From positions 1-56,976 of the forward strand of contig OMJJ01000278.1 of NCBI GenBank assembly GCA_900299305.1: a stretch of DNA of 56,976 nucleotides, in the 5' to 3' direction. Position numbers and translations under genes: made by a program. Origin of the DNA: a bacterium (GTDB taxonomy: Bacteria > Armatimonadota > Chthonomonadetes > Chthonomonadales > Chthonomonadaceae). The first letter of the stretch is position 1. Every line of letters begins with the position of its first letter. Shown piece after piece: positions 15,867-25,175 of this stretch. Under the pieces are notes generated by a model, which saw only the letters and a list, made by a program, of their open reading frames with translations, was not told the origin of the DNA and did no database searches.

Positions 15867-16877
15867 CTAAAACAGAGACCCCTGAATAGTCTCCTCTTCG
15901 ATTTCAGGAAAAGGTAGGGGGATATTTTCAGCAATGGAGGCACTCAGATTCGGTAACTCTTTCTCGAAGGCATGGGCATTTTGCCAACCCAAGTGCCCCG
16001 TATCTCTGAAATGCTCTAACCTACGAATGGCGATTTCGCAAAATACAGGGTCTATATCTGCTGTAAAACAGGTTCTTCCCAAACGCTCACAAGCAAGAAG
16101 GGTCGTTCCTGAATGGGCGAACAGGTCTAGTACGCACGAGCCTTGTGGCGCACTGGCTTCGATAATACGCTCAATACATTTCAACGGTTTTTGTGCATAA
16201 CAGCCGGAGACGTTCTCTTCCATCCGATAAAACACCTGTTGAATATCCACCCACACATTCCCTGCCCTAATGAACTCGGACTTACTACGCTCAAGGTTCT
16301 CTTGTCTCTTATCGCCTATCTCCTTGTAATAGCCCCGTAGCACTTTGGGAATATCGGTATATTCGGCTTGAATGTCGAAATAGGCGTTGCCGCGTGTATA
16401 GTAGAGCAACTCTTGCCGTATCGCCATCCAGTTCTTTTGTGTGCCATATCCCCGCTGATTACGCATAGTGATGAAACTGCGGGATTTGAACGGAAATTCA
16501 CGCATCAATATCATGAATTCCGGGAGAGGTTGAAACGAGTTTTGCTGGTCTGCACCTAGCCAAATATAGAGGGAGCTATCACACGCAAGGGCAGAGAGGG
16601 TGTTGGCTAGCCACCGCCTACACCAGTTAATATATTCGTCTGTGTTACGAACATCGAAGGCAACAAGATTGTAGGGAGGGTCGTGTATGGCTAAGGAGGC
16701 TTGAGTACCCTGCATCATGCTTGTAACCGCGTTTGCATCGGTAGCATCTATACAACCCACTCTATGACCCGACTTGGCATCTACCCACACTTCACCGGGG
16801 TTTAGTCGGCAGTGGGGCAGAATCTGCTCTCGGATACAAGCCTCGGTGTCTAGTCGGGGGAGTGGATTGTTTTTCAT
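15867..16877 (-). CDS. DNA methyltransferase of the Type II system (DPPYN, beta class)
   Basis: A 336-residue DNA methyltransferase. The catalytic DPPYN is at residues 66-70, ahead of the SAM-binding DLFAHSGTT at about 251-259, and the order IV...I marks the beta class of amino-methyltransferases (N6-adenine or N4-cytosine). The region between them, rich in aromatic and basic residues, would be the target recognition domain. The frame is open further upstream, to 17228, but that part lies antisense-frame over dxs and lacks family features. The ATG at 16877 is 20 bases after the dxs stop. It is paired with the endonuclease downstream and may be read from the dxs promoter. Confidence 0.88.
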   Translation of the reverse strand: MKNNPLPRLDTEACIREQILPHCRLNPGEVWVDAKSGHRVGCIDATDANAVTSMMQGTQASLAIHDPPYNLVAFDVRNTDEYINWCRRWLANTLSALACDSSLYIWLGADQQNSFQPLPEFMILMREFPFKSRSFITMRNQRGYGTQKNWMAIRQELLYYTRGNAYFDIQAEYTDIPKVLRGYYKEIGDKRQENLERSKSEFIRAGNVWVDIQQVFYRMEENVSGCYAQKPLKCIERIIEASAPQGSCVLDLFAHSGTTLLACERLGRTCFTADIDPVFCEIAIRRLEHFRDTGHLGWQNAHAFEKELPNLSASIAENIPLPFPEIEEETIQGSLF

Positions 16878-16897
16878 TTTTGGCTCACCGCACCACC

Positions 16898-18880
16898 TTA
16901 CGCAGTCATGGGTTCGTGCTTTTCGGAGGCGGTGTTTAGCAGTTCCGGTTCCGGTTGCGGAATACCTAGCATGTCCCGTGCCGCTATCGCAAAATCGAGC
17001 GGGGTTAGGTTGCAGAGGCGGTGTAGAATGGGAATCGCGCCATGCTCTATAAACTTGTCGGGGATACCAAACAGTTTGGTCTGAACCTGAGATAGCCCAT
17101 GCGCCGAAAGAACCTCTAGCACTCCAGAGCCTACTCCGCCGGGCAGTACACCCTCTTCCATAATCAGCAGTTTGCCTGTGCGTTTGGCAACCTCTACAAT
17201 TTTGGCTTCGTCCAGCGGTTTTGCCCAACGCAGGTTTACCACCTCTACCGAAATCCCCTCTGCCGCCAGAGTTTGAGCGGCTTGGAAGGCAGGTACGACC
17301 ATGTTACCAAAGGCAAGGAAGGCGATGTCATTTCCTGTCTGTAGGGTTTCGGATTTCCCAAATACGATAGGGTCGGCGGTGTGCTTCCAGTCGATAGAGG
17401 GGGCGTTACCACGCGGGTAGCGAATGGAGATGGGGCTTGCATTAGCACCTACTACGTGCTCGTCTACCGAGTAGCGAAGCATAGCGGCAAGTTCTTCTCC
17501 GTCTTTGGGGGCGAGAATCGCCATATTCGGGATGTGGCGCAGGTAGGCAATATCGAATACGCCGTGATGCGTGGGGCCATCGTCTCCTACTACTCCCGAC
17601 CTGTCTAGGCAGAAGATAGCGGGTAGGTTTTGGATAGCAACGTCGTGCAGAATAATATCGTAGGCGCGTTGCATAAAGGTACTATAGATAGCCGTAATGG
17701 GCTTGATACCGTCTGCCGCCAGCCCTGCCGCAAAGCAGACGGCGTGTTGTTCGGCGATAGCGGTATCGAAGTAGCGGTCTGGGTGTACCTCTTTGAACTT
17801 GTTCAATCCGGTTCCATCGGGCATAGCGGCGGTTATCGCAACCACTTTGGGGTCGCGATCTGCTAGTTCGATAATCGTTTTGCTAAATACCCCTGTCCAT
17901 GTAGTGGTTCCTCCCTTGCTACCCGCAGAGGAGTCGTCTTGGAACATGGTAGGGGTAACGGCGTGCCACTTGCGGGCATTCTCTTCGGCGGGGTCGTAAC
18001 CCTTCCCTTTTACGGTGCGAAGGTGAACAAAAACAGGACCCTGCATCTGTTTGATAGCGGTAAAGAGGTCTATTAGCAGGTCAAGGTTATGCCCGTCTAC
18101 CGGTCCGATATACTCGTATCCCAACTCCTCAAAGACCACACCAGACTGGGTATGGTCGGGTTGAACGAAGTGGGTAAGGCTATGCTTGAGAACCGAGTCG
18201 GCGGCTTGCTTAATAGCGTGTCCGGGCAGACCGGGAACGCGGTCTATCAACGATTTGGTACGCGCCTCTACGTTTTGATAGATAGGCGAGACGCGCAGTT
18301 TGGCGAGATAGGTCGCGAGTGCCCCCACACTCTCCGCAATGCTCATCTCGTTATCGTTGAGGATAACCACAAAGTTACGCCCACTGTGTCCCGCGTTATG
18401 AAGCCCCTCAAGGGCAAGACCCGCAGTGAGGGCAGCATCTCCAATGACAGAGAGGACGTGTTCGTCGTTGGTGCGTCCCGCAAGGTCTCGCGCTACGGCA
18501 AATCCGTAAGCGGCAGAGATACTTGTACCCGCGTGTCCCGCTCCAAACAGGTCGTACTCGCTCTCCTCACGGCGCAAAAAGCCGCTAATACCCCCGTACT
18601 GGCGCAAAGTACCAAAACGGTCTAGCCGCCCGGTAAGCATTTTGTGCGCGTAGCACTGGTGTCCGGTGTCCCAGATCACTTTATCGGTGGGAATATCGTA
18701 GACGGTGTGTAGGGCGACGATGAGGTCTACTGCCCCAAGGTCAGAAGCAAAGTGTCCTCCCGTCTGGGAGAGGTTATCAATAATCGCTTGACGTAGTTCC
18801 GCGGCTACCTGTTTTAGTTCATCACGTGTGAGTTTTTTAAGGTCTGAAGGGCGGCTGATACGTGAGAGCAAATCGTACAT
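16898..18880 (-). CDS. dxs: 1-deoxy-D-xylulose-5-phosphate synthase
   Basis: A 660-residue thiamine-diphosphate enzyme that makes DXP from pyruvate and glyceraldehyde 3-phosphate, the entry step to isoprenoids and so to hopanoids. The N-terminal domain has GGHFASDLGAVDLIVALH and the ThDP motif GDAALTAGLALEGLHNAG...ILNDN. The middle domain has IAEQHAVCFAAGLA and CLDRSGVVGDDGPTHHG, and the C-terminal transketolase domain ends near residue 640. The ATG at 18880 follows AGAGGAAA, while the longer frame to 18919 adds no family sequence. The restriction-modification genes follow directly on the same strand. Confidence 0.95.
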   Translation of the reverse strand: MYDLLSRISRPSDLKKLTRDELKQVAAELRQAIIDNLSQTGGHFASDLGAVDLIVALHTVYDIPTDKVIWDTGHQCYAHKMLTGRLDRFGTLRQYGGISGFLRREESEYDLFGAGHAGTSISAAYGFAVARDLAGRTNDEHVLSVIGDAALTAGLALEGLHNAGHSGRNFVVILNDNEMSIAESVGALATYLAKLRVSPIYQNVEARTKSLIDRVPGLPGHAIKQAADSVLKHSLTHFVQPDHTQSGVVFEELGYEYIGPVDGHNLDLLIDLFTAIKQMQGPVFVHLRTVKGKGYDPAEENARKWHAVTPTMFQDDSSAGSKGGTTTWTGVFSKTIIELADRDPKVVAITAAMPDGTGLNKFKEVHPDRYFDTAIAEQHAVCFAAGLAADGIKPITAIYSTFMQRAYDIILHDVAIQNLPAIFCLDRSGVVGDDGPTHHGVFDIAYLRHIPNMAILAPKDGEELAAMLRYSVDEHVVGANASPISIRYPRGNAPSIDWKHTADPIVFGKSETLQTGNDIAFLAFGNMVVPAFQAAQTLAAEGISVEVVNLRWAKPLDEAKIVEVAKRTGKLLIMEEGVLPGGVGSGVLEVLSAHGLSQVQTKLFGIPDKFIEHGAIPILHRLCNLTPLDFAIAARDMLGIPQPEPELLNTASEKHEPMTA

Positions 18881-19036
18881 ATTGGGGTTTCCTCTCAGGG
18901 CAGAACTCTCTAAAAACAAGATATTCAGAGGTCAGTCCTGTGAATAGGTATTACATTAAGTGGCTGATAATAACGCATTTTACCCGCTAATGCCGTAGGT
19001 GTCAATCGGTATTCCCGTCTTCGCACACTTAGGGGG

Positions 19037-19065
19037 TTGGGCTGTAGGTTGGAATCTGGTACAAT
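19037..19065 (+). promoter_or_regulatory. Sigma-70 type promoter for the pepV gene
   Basis: TTGGGC at 19037-19042 and TACAAT at 19060-19065 are 17 bases apart, upstream of AAGGAG and the ATG at 19100. The predicted start near 19072 gives a leader of about 28 bases. It lies in the divergent interval between dxs and pepV. Confidence 0.55.
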
Positions 19066-19099
19066 AGACCTATCTCGCCTCATACCATAAGGAGAAAAA

Positions 19100-20521
19100 A
19101 TGAACCTGAATATCCCTTCCGACCCCAAAATACAACAGATCTACGATTGGATAGAGAGCCACTCTACCGAGATGATAGAGGCTTTGCAAGGCGTTCTGCG
19201 GATTCCTAGCCTCGAAGCCCCCTCCGCAGGGGTAAATGCTCCCTTTGGGGCAGAGGTGCGCCGCTCTTTGGACTACACCCTTGACCTCTGTGCGAAACTA
19301 GGCTTTCGTACCAAAGATGTAGATGGCTACGCGGGTCATGCGGAGTTTGGAGAAGGCGACGAGATGATAGCCGCGCTTGGGCATCTGGATGTGGTTCCCG
19401 AAGGTGACGGCTGGCGATACGAACCCTACGGCGCAACACTGGAAGACGGTTTTATCTATGCGCGTGGCTCTTCGGACGATAAAGGTCCCACCTACGCCGC
19501 ACTGTTTGCCGCCAAAGCCCTGATGGATTCGGGATTGCCGCTACGCCGTAGGGTGCGCCTCGTGTTTGGGTGTAATGAGGAGAGTGGTTTTCAGTGTGTG
19601 CATCACTACTGGGAGGTCGCGAAAGAGGAGCGTCCGGTATACGCCTTTACACCAGATGCAGGCTTTCCGCTTATCTACGCCGAGAAGGGCATTACGAACC
19701 TTGTCTTTGAGAAGCCTCTGCCTGCGCCCGGCGACCTGCGTATCGACCATGCAGGAGGGGGTCGTCGCCCGAACATGGTTCCCGACTATGCGGAAGCAAC
19801 TCTCTCTGGTTCCCAAGAGGCACAACTCACCGCGATTCGGCTACTAAAGCGGTTTTGGGATAAGAACGTTACCTTCGAGGTGACGGATACGGGGATTACG
19901 GTACGCGCCTACGGTAAGTCCGCGCATGGAAGTACCCCCGCTTTGGGAGACAATGCGGTAGCACGGCTTGCCCGCGCCCTACAGACCTTGGGTTTACCAG
20001 ATAGCGAAGCATGGCTCGATTTTGTTGCCAAAACGGTAGATACCACAGGCTCGGCGTTGGGCATTGCTCACTCTGACGCTGTTGCGGGTGCGCTTACCTC
20101 CAATCTGGGTATTCTCACCTATACCGATAAGGGAACGGTGCAACTCACCTTCAATATCCGCTACCCCGTAACGTGGAATATAGAGGCACTGATTGCGGCA
20201 AACCGCCCCGTGTTGGAAGAGAACGGTTGGGTATTGGCAGAGTATCACGACCAGCCCCCGCTCTATGTCCCCCTCGATAAAGAGCCGGTAAACACCCTGC
20301 TCAGGGTCTATCGTGAGGCGACTGGTGACACGGAATCGCAACCCGGTACAATGGGAGGCGGAACTTATGCCCGTGCCACCCCAAACGCGGTTGCTTACGG
20401 CGCAGGTTTCCCCGACAGCACCGACGGACCTGCCCACGAGCCTGATGAGCGTTTCGCCATAGAGACCTACCTGAACGCCGCAAAAATCTATGCACAAGCG
20501 TTCTACGAACTGGCAAAGTAA
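19100..20521 (+). CDS. pepV: Dipeptidase PepV-like, M20 metallopeptidase family
   Basis: A 473-residue zinc aminopeptidase of the M20 family, close in length to lactobacillal PepV, which cleaves dipeptides in the cytoplasm. The zinc-site motifs are visible: LGHLDVVPEGDGW, then YARGSSDDKGPTYAALFAA and the catalytic glutamates of FGCNEESGFQC. A dimerisation/lid insert sits between about residues 185 and 345, with AYGKSAHGSTP. The C-terminal PGTMGGGTYARATPNAVAYG and GPAHEPDE carry the remaining ligands. AAGGAG precedes the ATG. The GNAT gene follows after five bases. Confidence 0.88.
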   Translation: MNLNIPSDPKIQQIYDWIESHSTEMIEALQGVLRIPSLEAPSAGVNAPFGAEVRRSLDYTLDLCAKLGFRTKDVDGYAGHAEFGEGDEMIAALGHLDVVPEGDGWRYEPYGATLEDGFIYARGSSDDKGPTYAALFAAKALMDSGLPLRRRVRLVFGCNEESGFQCVHHYWEVAKEERPVYAFTPDAGFPLIYAEKGITNLVFEKPLPAPGDLRIDHAGGGRRPNMVPDYAEATLSGSQEAQLTAIRLLKRFWDKNVTFEVTDTGITVRAYGKSAHGSTPALGDNAVARLARALQTLGLPDSEAWLDFVAKTVDTTGSALGIAHSDAVAGALTSNLGILTYTDKGTVQLTFNIRYPVTWNIEALIAANRPVLEENGWVLAEYHDQPPLYVPLDKEPVNTLLRVYREATGDTESQPGTMGGGTYARATPNAVAYGAGFPDSTDGPAHEPDERFAIETYLNAAKIYAQAFYELAK

Positions 20522-20526
20522 CCACC

Positions 20527-21054
20527 ATGACCACCGTCTTTGAAACCGAACGCCTCACTATTCGGCATTGGGAGGAGGAGGACGCTCCCACCTTACTTCG
20601 CATCTACCAAGACCCCCAAGTACACCGATTCTTGGGGAGTGTCGCGCAGAACCTCGAAGAGCAAAAAGAGCGTTTGGCGCGAATGAAGGCACGGTATCGG
20701 GAAGAGGGCGACAAGTATGGTTCATGGGCAATCGTAGAGAAGATAACGGGAGAGGCGGTAGGCGCGGTTATCCTAAAGCCTCTTCCCGGTCACGAGGAGA
20801 TAGAGGTCGGTTGGCACTTGAGTTATCCGGCTTGGGGTAAGGGCTACGCAAGTGAGGCGGGTCGTGCCTGTCTTGAGTACGGCTTTGAAACGCTAGGGCT
20901 AACGCGCATTGTTGCGGTAGTCAACCCACTAAACGCCCGCTCGATTGCGGTAACACAGCGGCTAGGGATGCGCCCAGAGGGGCGCGTTACCGCCTATGAA
21001 CAAGAGTTGGATTTTTTCGTACTGGAACGAGAGGCGTTTCGTAACGGTATCTAA
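20527..21054 (+). CDS. GNAT family N-acetyltransferase (RimJ/RimL type)
   Basis: A 175-residue acetyltransferase. It opens with FETERLTIRHWEEEDAPTLLRIYQDP, typical of the RimJ/RimL subfamily that acetylates protein N-termini or small amines. The acetyl-CoA site is in VGWHLSYPAWGKGYASEAGRA, and NARSIAVTQRLGMRPEGR is the usual late motif. It begins five bases after pepV and is followed by leuS after 57 bases, so the three may be co-transcribed. The substrate is not evident from sequence. Confidence 0.85.
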   Translation: MTTVFETERLTIRHWEEEDAPTLLRIYQDPQVHRFLGSVAQNLEEQKERLARMKARYREEGDKYGSWAIVEKITGEAVGAVILKPLPGHEEIEVGWHLSYPAWGKGYASEAGRACLEYGFETLGLTRIVAVVNPLNARSIAVTQRLGMRPEGRVTAYEQELDFFVLEREAFRNGI

Positions 21055-21111
21055 GGAGAGGGGCGAAGGCACTCCTCTTTCGTATTCTAATGAAGATAGA
21101 AGGAACTTCTA

Positions 21112-23754
21112 ATGAGCGACGAGAGCGTAAGCGGAAACCGATACGATTTTCGCACGATTGAAGCGAAATGGCAACAGCGATGGGAGGAGGCAGACCTCTT
21201 CCGTGTGGACTACGACCCCAACAAGCCCAAATTTTACGGGCTAGACTTCTTTCCCTACCCTTCTGGTGCGGGTATTAGTGTGGGGCACTGCCGAAACTAC
21301 GTCCCCCTAGATGTGGTATGCCGCCTGAAAGGGATGCAAGGGTACAACGTTCTGCGCCCTATGGGGTGGGATGCGTTTGGGCAACCTGCCGAAAACGAAG
21401 CCATTAAACGAGGGCGCAACCCCCGCGAAATGGTAACAGACTACGCCGCCAACTATCGCCGTCAGTTCAAAATCGTGGGAATGTCTTACGACTGGTCACG
21501 CGAAATCAACTCTAGCCACCCCGACTACTACCGCTGGACGCAGTGGTTCTTCCTACTGCTACACAAGCGTGGGCTGGCATATCGCTCCGATACGCCTATC
21601 AACTGGTGTCCCTCTTGTAAAACGGGCTTGGCAAATGAGGAGGTGGTTGCGGGTCGGTGTTGGCGGTGCAACTCGGTAGTAGAGAAGCGTCCTCTACCGC
21701 AGTGGTACTTCCGCATTACCGCCTACGGAGACCGCCTGATTTCGGGCTTAGATACCATTCAGTGGCCCGAAGGAATAAAAACGCAACAACGCGAGTGGAT
21801 AGGCAGAAGCGAAGGTGCAGAGGTCGATTTTGCGGTTATTGGGCATGACGCGGCTCTGCGCGTCTTCACCACCCGCCCCGATACCCTTTGGGGGGCTACT
21901 TTTATGGTCATGGCTCCAGAGCACCCGCTGGTAGCACAAATCACCACCCCCGAAAACGCAGTAGCCGTTCAAGAGTATACCGAACGCGCCCAACGCTCTA
22001 CCGAAATCGAACGCCAAGCCACAGACCGTACCAAAACCGGCGTGTTTACCGGTGCTTACGCCAACAACCCTGTTAATGGAGAGCCTATACCCATCTATAT
22101 CGCAGACTACGTGCTTATGGGCTACGGCACGGGCGCGATTATGGCGGTTCCGGCTCACGACCAACGCGACTTCGAGTTCGCCAAAAAGTATAGCCTACCC
22201 ATCGTCATGGTCTACCAGTCCGCCCCCGAACAGACCGCCGAGAGTTTGGAAGAGGCACTCCCTGCGGGGGGCGCAATGGCGTTGGGTCCCTTTGCAGGAG
22301 AACCCAACAGCAAAGAGACCGTCCGTAAAGTAATCAAGTGGATAGAGGAGCAAGGAACGGGCAAAGGAGTCGTCAACTTCCGCCTACGAGACTGGCTTAT
22401 CTCACGGCAACGCTACTGGGGCGCACCTATCCCCATTATCCACTGCCCAAACTGCGGGGCAGTACCCGTTCCCGAAGACCAGTTGCCCGTTCTGCTTCCC
22501 GATGTAGAGAAGTATCAACCGACGGGTACGGGCGAATCGCCGTTGGCAGGGATACCGGAGTTCGTAAACACCACCTGCCCAGAGTGCGGCTCTCCTGCCA
22601 AACGCGAAACCGATACCATGGGGGGCTTTGCCTGCTCCTCGTGGTACTTCCTGCGCTTCGCCGACCCGCATAACTCTGAACGGGCGTTCGACCCAGAACT
22701 CGCAAACTACTGGCTTCCTGTAGACCTCTATGTGGGCGGGGCAGAACACGCGGTTATGCACCTACTCTATGCCCGTTTCTGGACGAAAGTGATGCACGAC
22801 GCGGGTCTTGTTCCTTTCGACGAGCCGTTTCAGCGTTTGAGAAATCAGGGGATGCTACTCGCCTATACCGCCGGGCGCAGAGTTACCAAAGACGAAGCCG
22901 GAGACGGGGAAGAGGTAGATACCAACGAACCCCTCGAAGACTGGAAGGTACTCAAACCCGAAGAGAAAGCCTCTCTGCCCGAAGACCAGTGGGTATGGAA
23001 ATGGGTAAAGATGAGCAAGAGCATGGGAAATGTGGTCACTCCCGACGAGATTTCGGAGCGGTTGGGGGCGGATACGTTGCGCCTGTACAGTCTGTTCGTC
23101 GCCCCCTTTGAAGAGACCGTACAGTGGTCGGATAAGGGGATAGAGGGCGCGTACCGCTTCGTTAATCGTGTATGGCGACTGTGGACGGAACTGCGCCCCC
23201 ACTACTCTGCGGATTGGCGTAGCGGCACAGTTGCAACGGGAGACACCGAGCGCAAGCTGCGCCGTAAACTGCACCAAACCATTCGTAAGGTGGGCGACGA
23301 CATCGAGAACTTCCGCTTTAATACGGGGGTCGCCGCGCTCATGGAGTTTACAAATGAACTCTCTGCGTTCCGCAACGAACTGAGCCACCAAACGCCCACT
23401 GCCGAACAGGTCACGCTTATTTCGGAGATACTAGAGACGCTTACCCTTCTGCTTGCCCCCATCACCCCCCACCTCTCGGACGAGTTTTGGGAACTGCTAG
23501 GCAAAGAGGGCTACACACGAAACTGCGCTTATCCTACCTTCGACCCCGCCGCCGCCGCCGAAGAGAGCATAGTTATCGTGGTACAGGTGAACGGCAAACT
23601 AAGAGAGCGTATTGAGGTCGCCCCCGACACCGCTACCGCCGAGATAGAGCGACTGGCATTGGCTTGCGAAAAGGTACAGGCAGAACTGACCACCAAGCAG
23701 GTACGCAAGGTGATAACGGTTCCGGGCAAACTGGTGAATATCGTGGTAGGATAG
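21112..23754 (+). CDS. leuS: Leucyl-tRNA synthetase
   Basis: An 880-residue class I synthetase that charges tRNA-Leu. The HIGH-like signature is in FPYPSGAGISVGHCRNY and the KMSKS loop in WVKMSKSMGNVVTPDEI. The CP1 editing domain (about residues 230-430) includes TTRPDTLWGATFMVMAPEHP and GTGAIMAVPAHDQRDFEF. A zinc-like CX2C pair occurs in HCPNCG and TCPECG. The C-terminal anticodon-binding and small domains end at VNIVVG. The ATG is embedded in an AGAAGGAACTTCT dyad that also holds the Shine-Dalgarno GAAGGA, which could mask it. Confidence 0.96.
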   Translation: MSDESVSGNRYDFRTIEAKWQQRWEEADLFRVDYDPNKPKFYGLDFFPYPSGAGISVGHCRNYVPLDVVCRLKGMQGYNVLRPMGWDAFGQPAENEAIKRGRNPREMVTDYAANYRRQFKIVGMSYDWSREINSSHPDYYRWTQWFFLLLHKRGLAYRSDTPINWCPSCKTGLANEEVVAGRCWRCNSVVEKRPLPQWYFRITAYGDRLISGLDTIQWPEGIKTQQREWIGRSEGAEVDFAVIGHDAALRVFTTRPDTLWGATFMVMAPEHPLVAQITTPENAVAVQEYTERAQRSTEIERQATDRTKTGVFTGAYANNPVNGEPIPIYIADYVLMGYGTGAIMAVPAHDQRDFEFAKKYSLPIVMVYQSAPEQTAESLEEALPAGGAMALGPFAGEPNSKETVRKVIKWIEEQGTGKGVVNFRLRDWLISRQRYWGAPIPIIHCPNCGAVPVPEDQLPVLLPDVEKYQPTGTGESPLAGIPEFVNTTCPECGSPAKRETDTMGGFACSSWYFLRFADPHNSERAFDPELANYWLPVDLYVGGAEHAVMHLLYARFWTKVMHDAGLVPFDEPFQRLRNQGMLLAYTAGRRVTKDEAGDGEEVDTNEPLEDWKVLKPEEKASLPEDQWVWKWVKMSKSMGNVVTPDEISERLGADTLRLYSLFVAPFEETVQWSDKGIEGAYRFVNRVWRLWTELRPHYSADWRSGTVATGDTERKLRRKLHQTIRKVGDDIENFRFNTGVAALMEFTNELSAFRNELSHQTPTAEQVTLISEILETLTLLLAPITPHLSDEFWELLGKEGYTRNCAYPTFDPAAAAEESIVIVVQVNGKLRERIEVAPDTATAEIERLALACEKVQAELTTKQVRKVITVPGKLVNIVVG

Positions 23755-23764
23755 CAGGGGCGCA

Positions 23765-24643
23765 ATGAATCTCTTTGCGGTGTGTACAGAAAATGGGCAA
23801 CGCCTGAAAAACGGCTACGAACACGGCTTCTTAGAAGAGGAGAAGCCACGAGCAGAGCCGTTTCTGGATACCATTCGCCGTAAAGGAAGGCTTTCCATCA
23901 ATGCCAAGCCTACCTCTCTGCTTCTTGTGTTGCAGGGTGGTGCGTACTATAACGCCTACCGCATCGCCCAACGCAAAAGCGAAGCAGAGGGTACAGACCG
24001 TGAAGCGTTGTTGCGGGAGATATTCGGCGATAGTTATGCCCAACGTACTGCCTTTGACTGCCATTTTGCGGAGGGGGATTCGTTTCTCTATAGTGCGCTC
24101 AACATCGGAAATGCGGGGGCGACCTCCTACGGGGAGTACTGTGTCGTTTGGAGAGACGACCTGCGCCCAGAGTACCAAGTCGCTTATCTCTACGGTGATA
24201 GCCTCAAGCACTTTGTACACTCCGACCCGCCTATCATAGACGAAGCGGAGCTACGCAGTAGCGGGGCTTGCCACGCAACAAAGGAGTATCTCGCCCTCTC
24301 GAAGCACCGCAAAGTAGCCCTAACCGGAACCGAAAAGCAGTGGGCGGAGTGCCTCTGTTCTGATAACCCCAAAGAGTACATCGAAGCCATTTTTACGAAT
24401 GGAACGGGCAGTGTGGCTACCTCGTATATAGAGGAGAACCGTATTAAAGAGGCGAACTTGGATTTGTACGACGATACTACCAGACAGTACTACCGCCGCT
24501 CTCCTGATATGCAAGCAGAGTTTATTCAGGAGATAAAAGACCGTCTACCCGACTGGCTTGTTTACGACGACATCTGTAAGGAACTAGAGACGATGAAGCA
24601 ACAGGGTAGAGAGATAGAGCTGAGAGGTATAGAAGATGCTTAA
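23765..24643 (+). CDS. Protein of unknown function downstream of leuS
   Basis: A 292-residue soluble protein that I do not recognise. It has no signal peptide or membrane helix. Residues 30-110 are mixed alpha/beta (LSINAKPTSLLLVLQGGAYYNAYRIAQRK). Residues 100-155 form an aromatic and acidic block (FDCHFAEGDSFLYSALNIGN, SYGEYCVVWRDDL). The C-terminus is charged and helical (EFIQEIKDRLPDWL). It starts 10 bases after leuS and overlaps the next gene by eight bases, so the two unknown genes form a translationally coupled pair that may be read through from leuS. Confidence 0.7.
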   Translation: MNLFAVCTENGQRLKNGYEHGFLEEEKPRAEPFLDTIRRKGRLSINAKPTSLLLVLQGGAYYNAYRIAQRKSEAEGTDREALLREIFGDSYAQRTAFDCHFAEGDSFLYSALNIGNAGATSYGEYCVVWRDDLRPEYQVAYLYGDSLKHFVHSDPPIIDEAELRSSGACHATKEYLALSKHRKVALTGTEKQWAECLCSDNPKEYIEAIFTNGTGSVATSYIEENRIKEANLDLYDDTTRQYYRRSPDMQAEFIQEIKDRLPDWLVYDDICKELETMKQQGREIELRGIEDA

Positions 24644-25175
24644 ACTCTGTGCCGTAGACTATACAGATGGCTATGCCGTCTACACTCAAGATTCCAAGAC
24701 GTTTATGCTACGCTCTCCCTATACCCGCAACGAATGTGTGGAGGTAAAGGCGGAGGCAGTAGGACGTGCCGTCACTCTACACGGCTTTCAAGCGGTAGAG
24801 CAGGAGTTTTCCAGTCTTGCAGACCTGATAGCACATCTCAAACAGAAACGCTTAGAAGCGAACCCTATACCTTCACACGAAGAACTCACCGAAAGGGCGA
24901 AAGCGGCTCTGATACGTGCCTCGGTACGCTCTGTTACCCGCTTCCTAAACGAGATTGAGGTGGAGATGCGAGAGGGAAAAGAGTGGCAGGCATCCCTAAA
25001 AACCCTTGCCGTTCTCTTGGAAAATGAGAACCTGCGCCAAAATCCTGACCTACTGAGTAAGGGAACGCGGCTACTTGGAGAGTGTGCCGATGCACTCGCT
25101 CTGGAAGACCTCTGCCGCGAAGAGGCAGTGCATACCTCCTCCCAACCCAAGCAAACCCCGTATGTTCTTAAATGA
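24636..25175 (+). CDS. Protein of unknown function, partner of the preceding gene
   Basis: A 179-residue protein whose start lies inside the preceding gene. The first 65 residues look like a compact beta-rich domain (LKLCAVDYTDGYAVYTQDSK, FMLRSPYTRNECVEVKAEAV). The rest is helical and charged (VRSVTRFLNEIEVEMREGKEW, then LAVLLENENLRQNPDLLS). There is no recognisable catalytic motif or membrane segment. Its C-terminal end overlaps the first codons of the AT-rich TPR gene. Function unknown; the tight overlap suggests it acts with the 292-residue protein. Confidence 0.65.
   Translation: MLKLCAVDYTDGYAVYTQDSKTFMLRSPYTRNECVEVKAEAVGRAVTLHGFQAVEQEFSSLADLIAHLKQKRLEANPIPSHEELTERAKAALIRASVRSVTRFLNEIEVEMREGKEWQASLKTLAVLLENENLRQNPDLLSKGTRLLGECADALALEDLCREEAVHTSSQPKQTPYVLK

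Noticed and set aside
16878-17228. N-terminal extension of the methyltransferase
   Set aside because: These codons overlap dxs in another frame and read as basic, Trp- and Ser-rich noise; the ATG at 16877 gives a normal protein.
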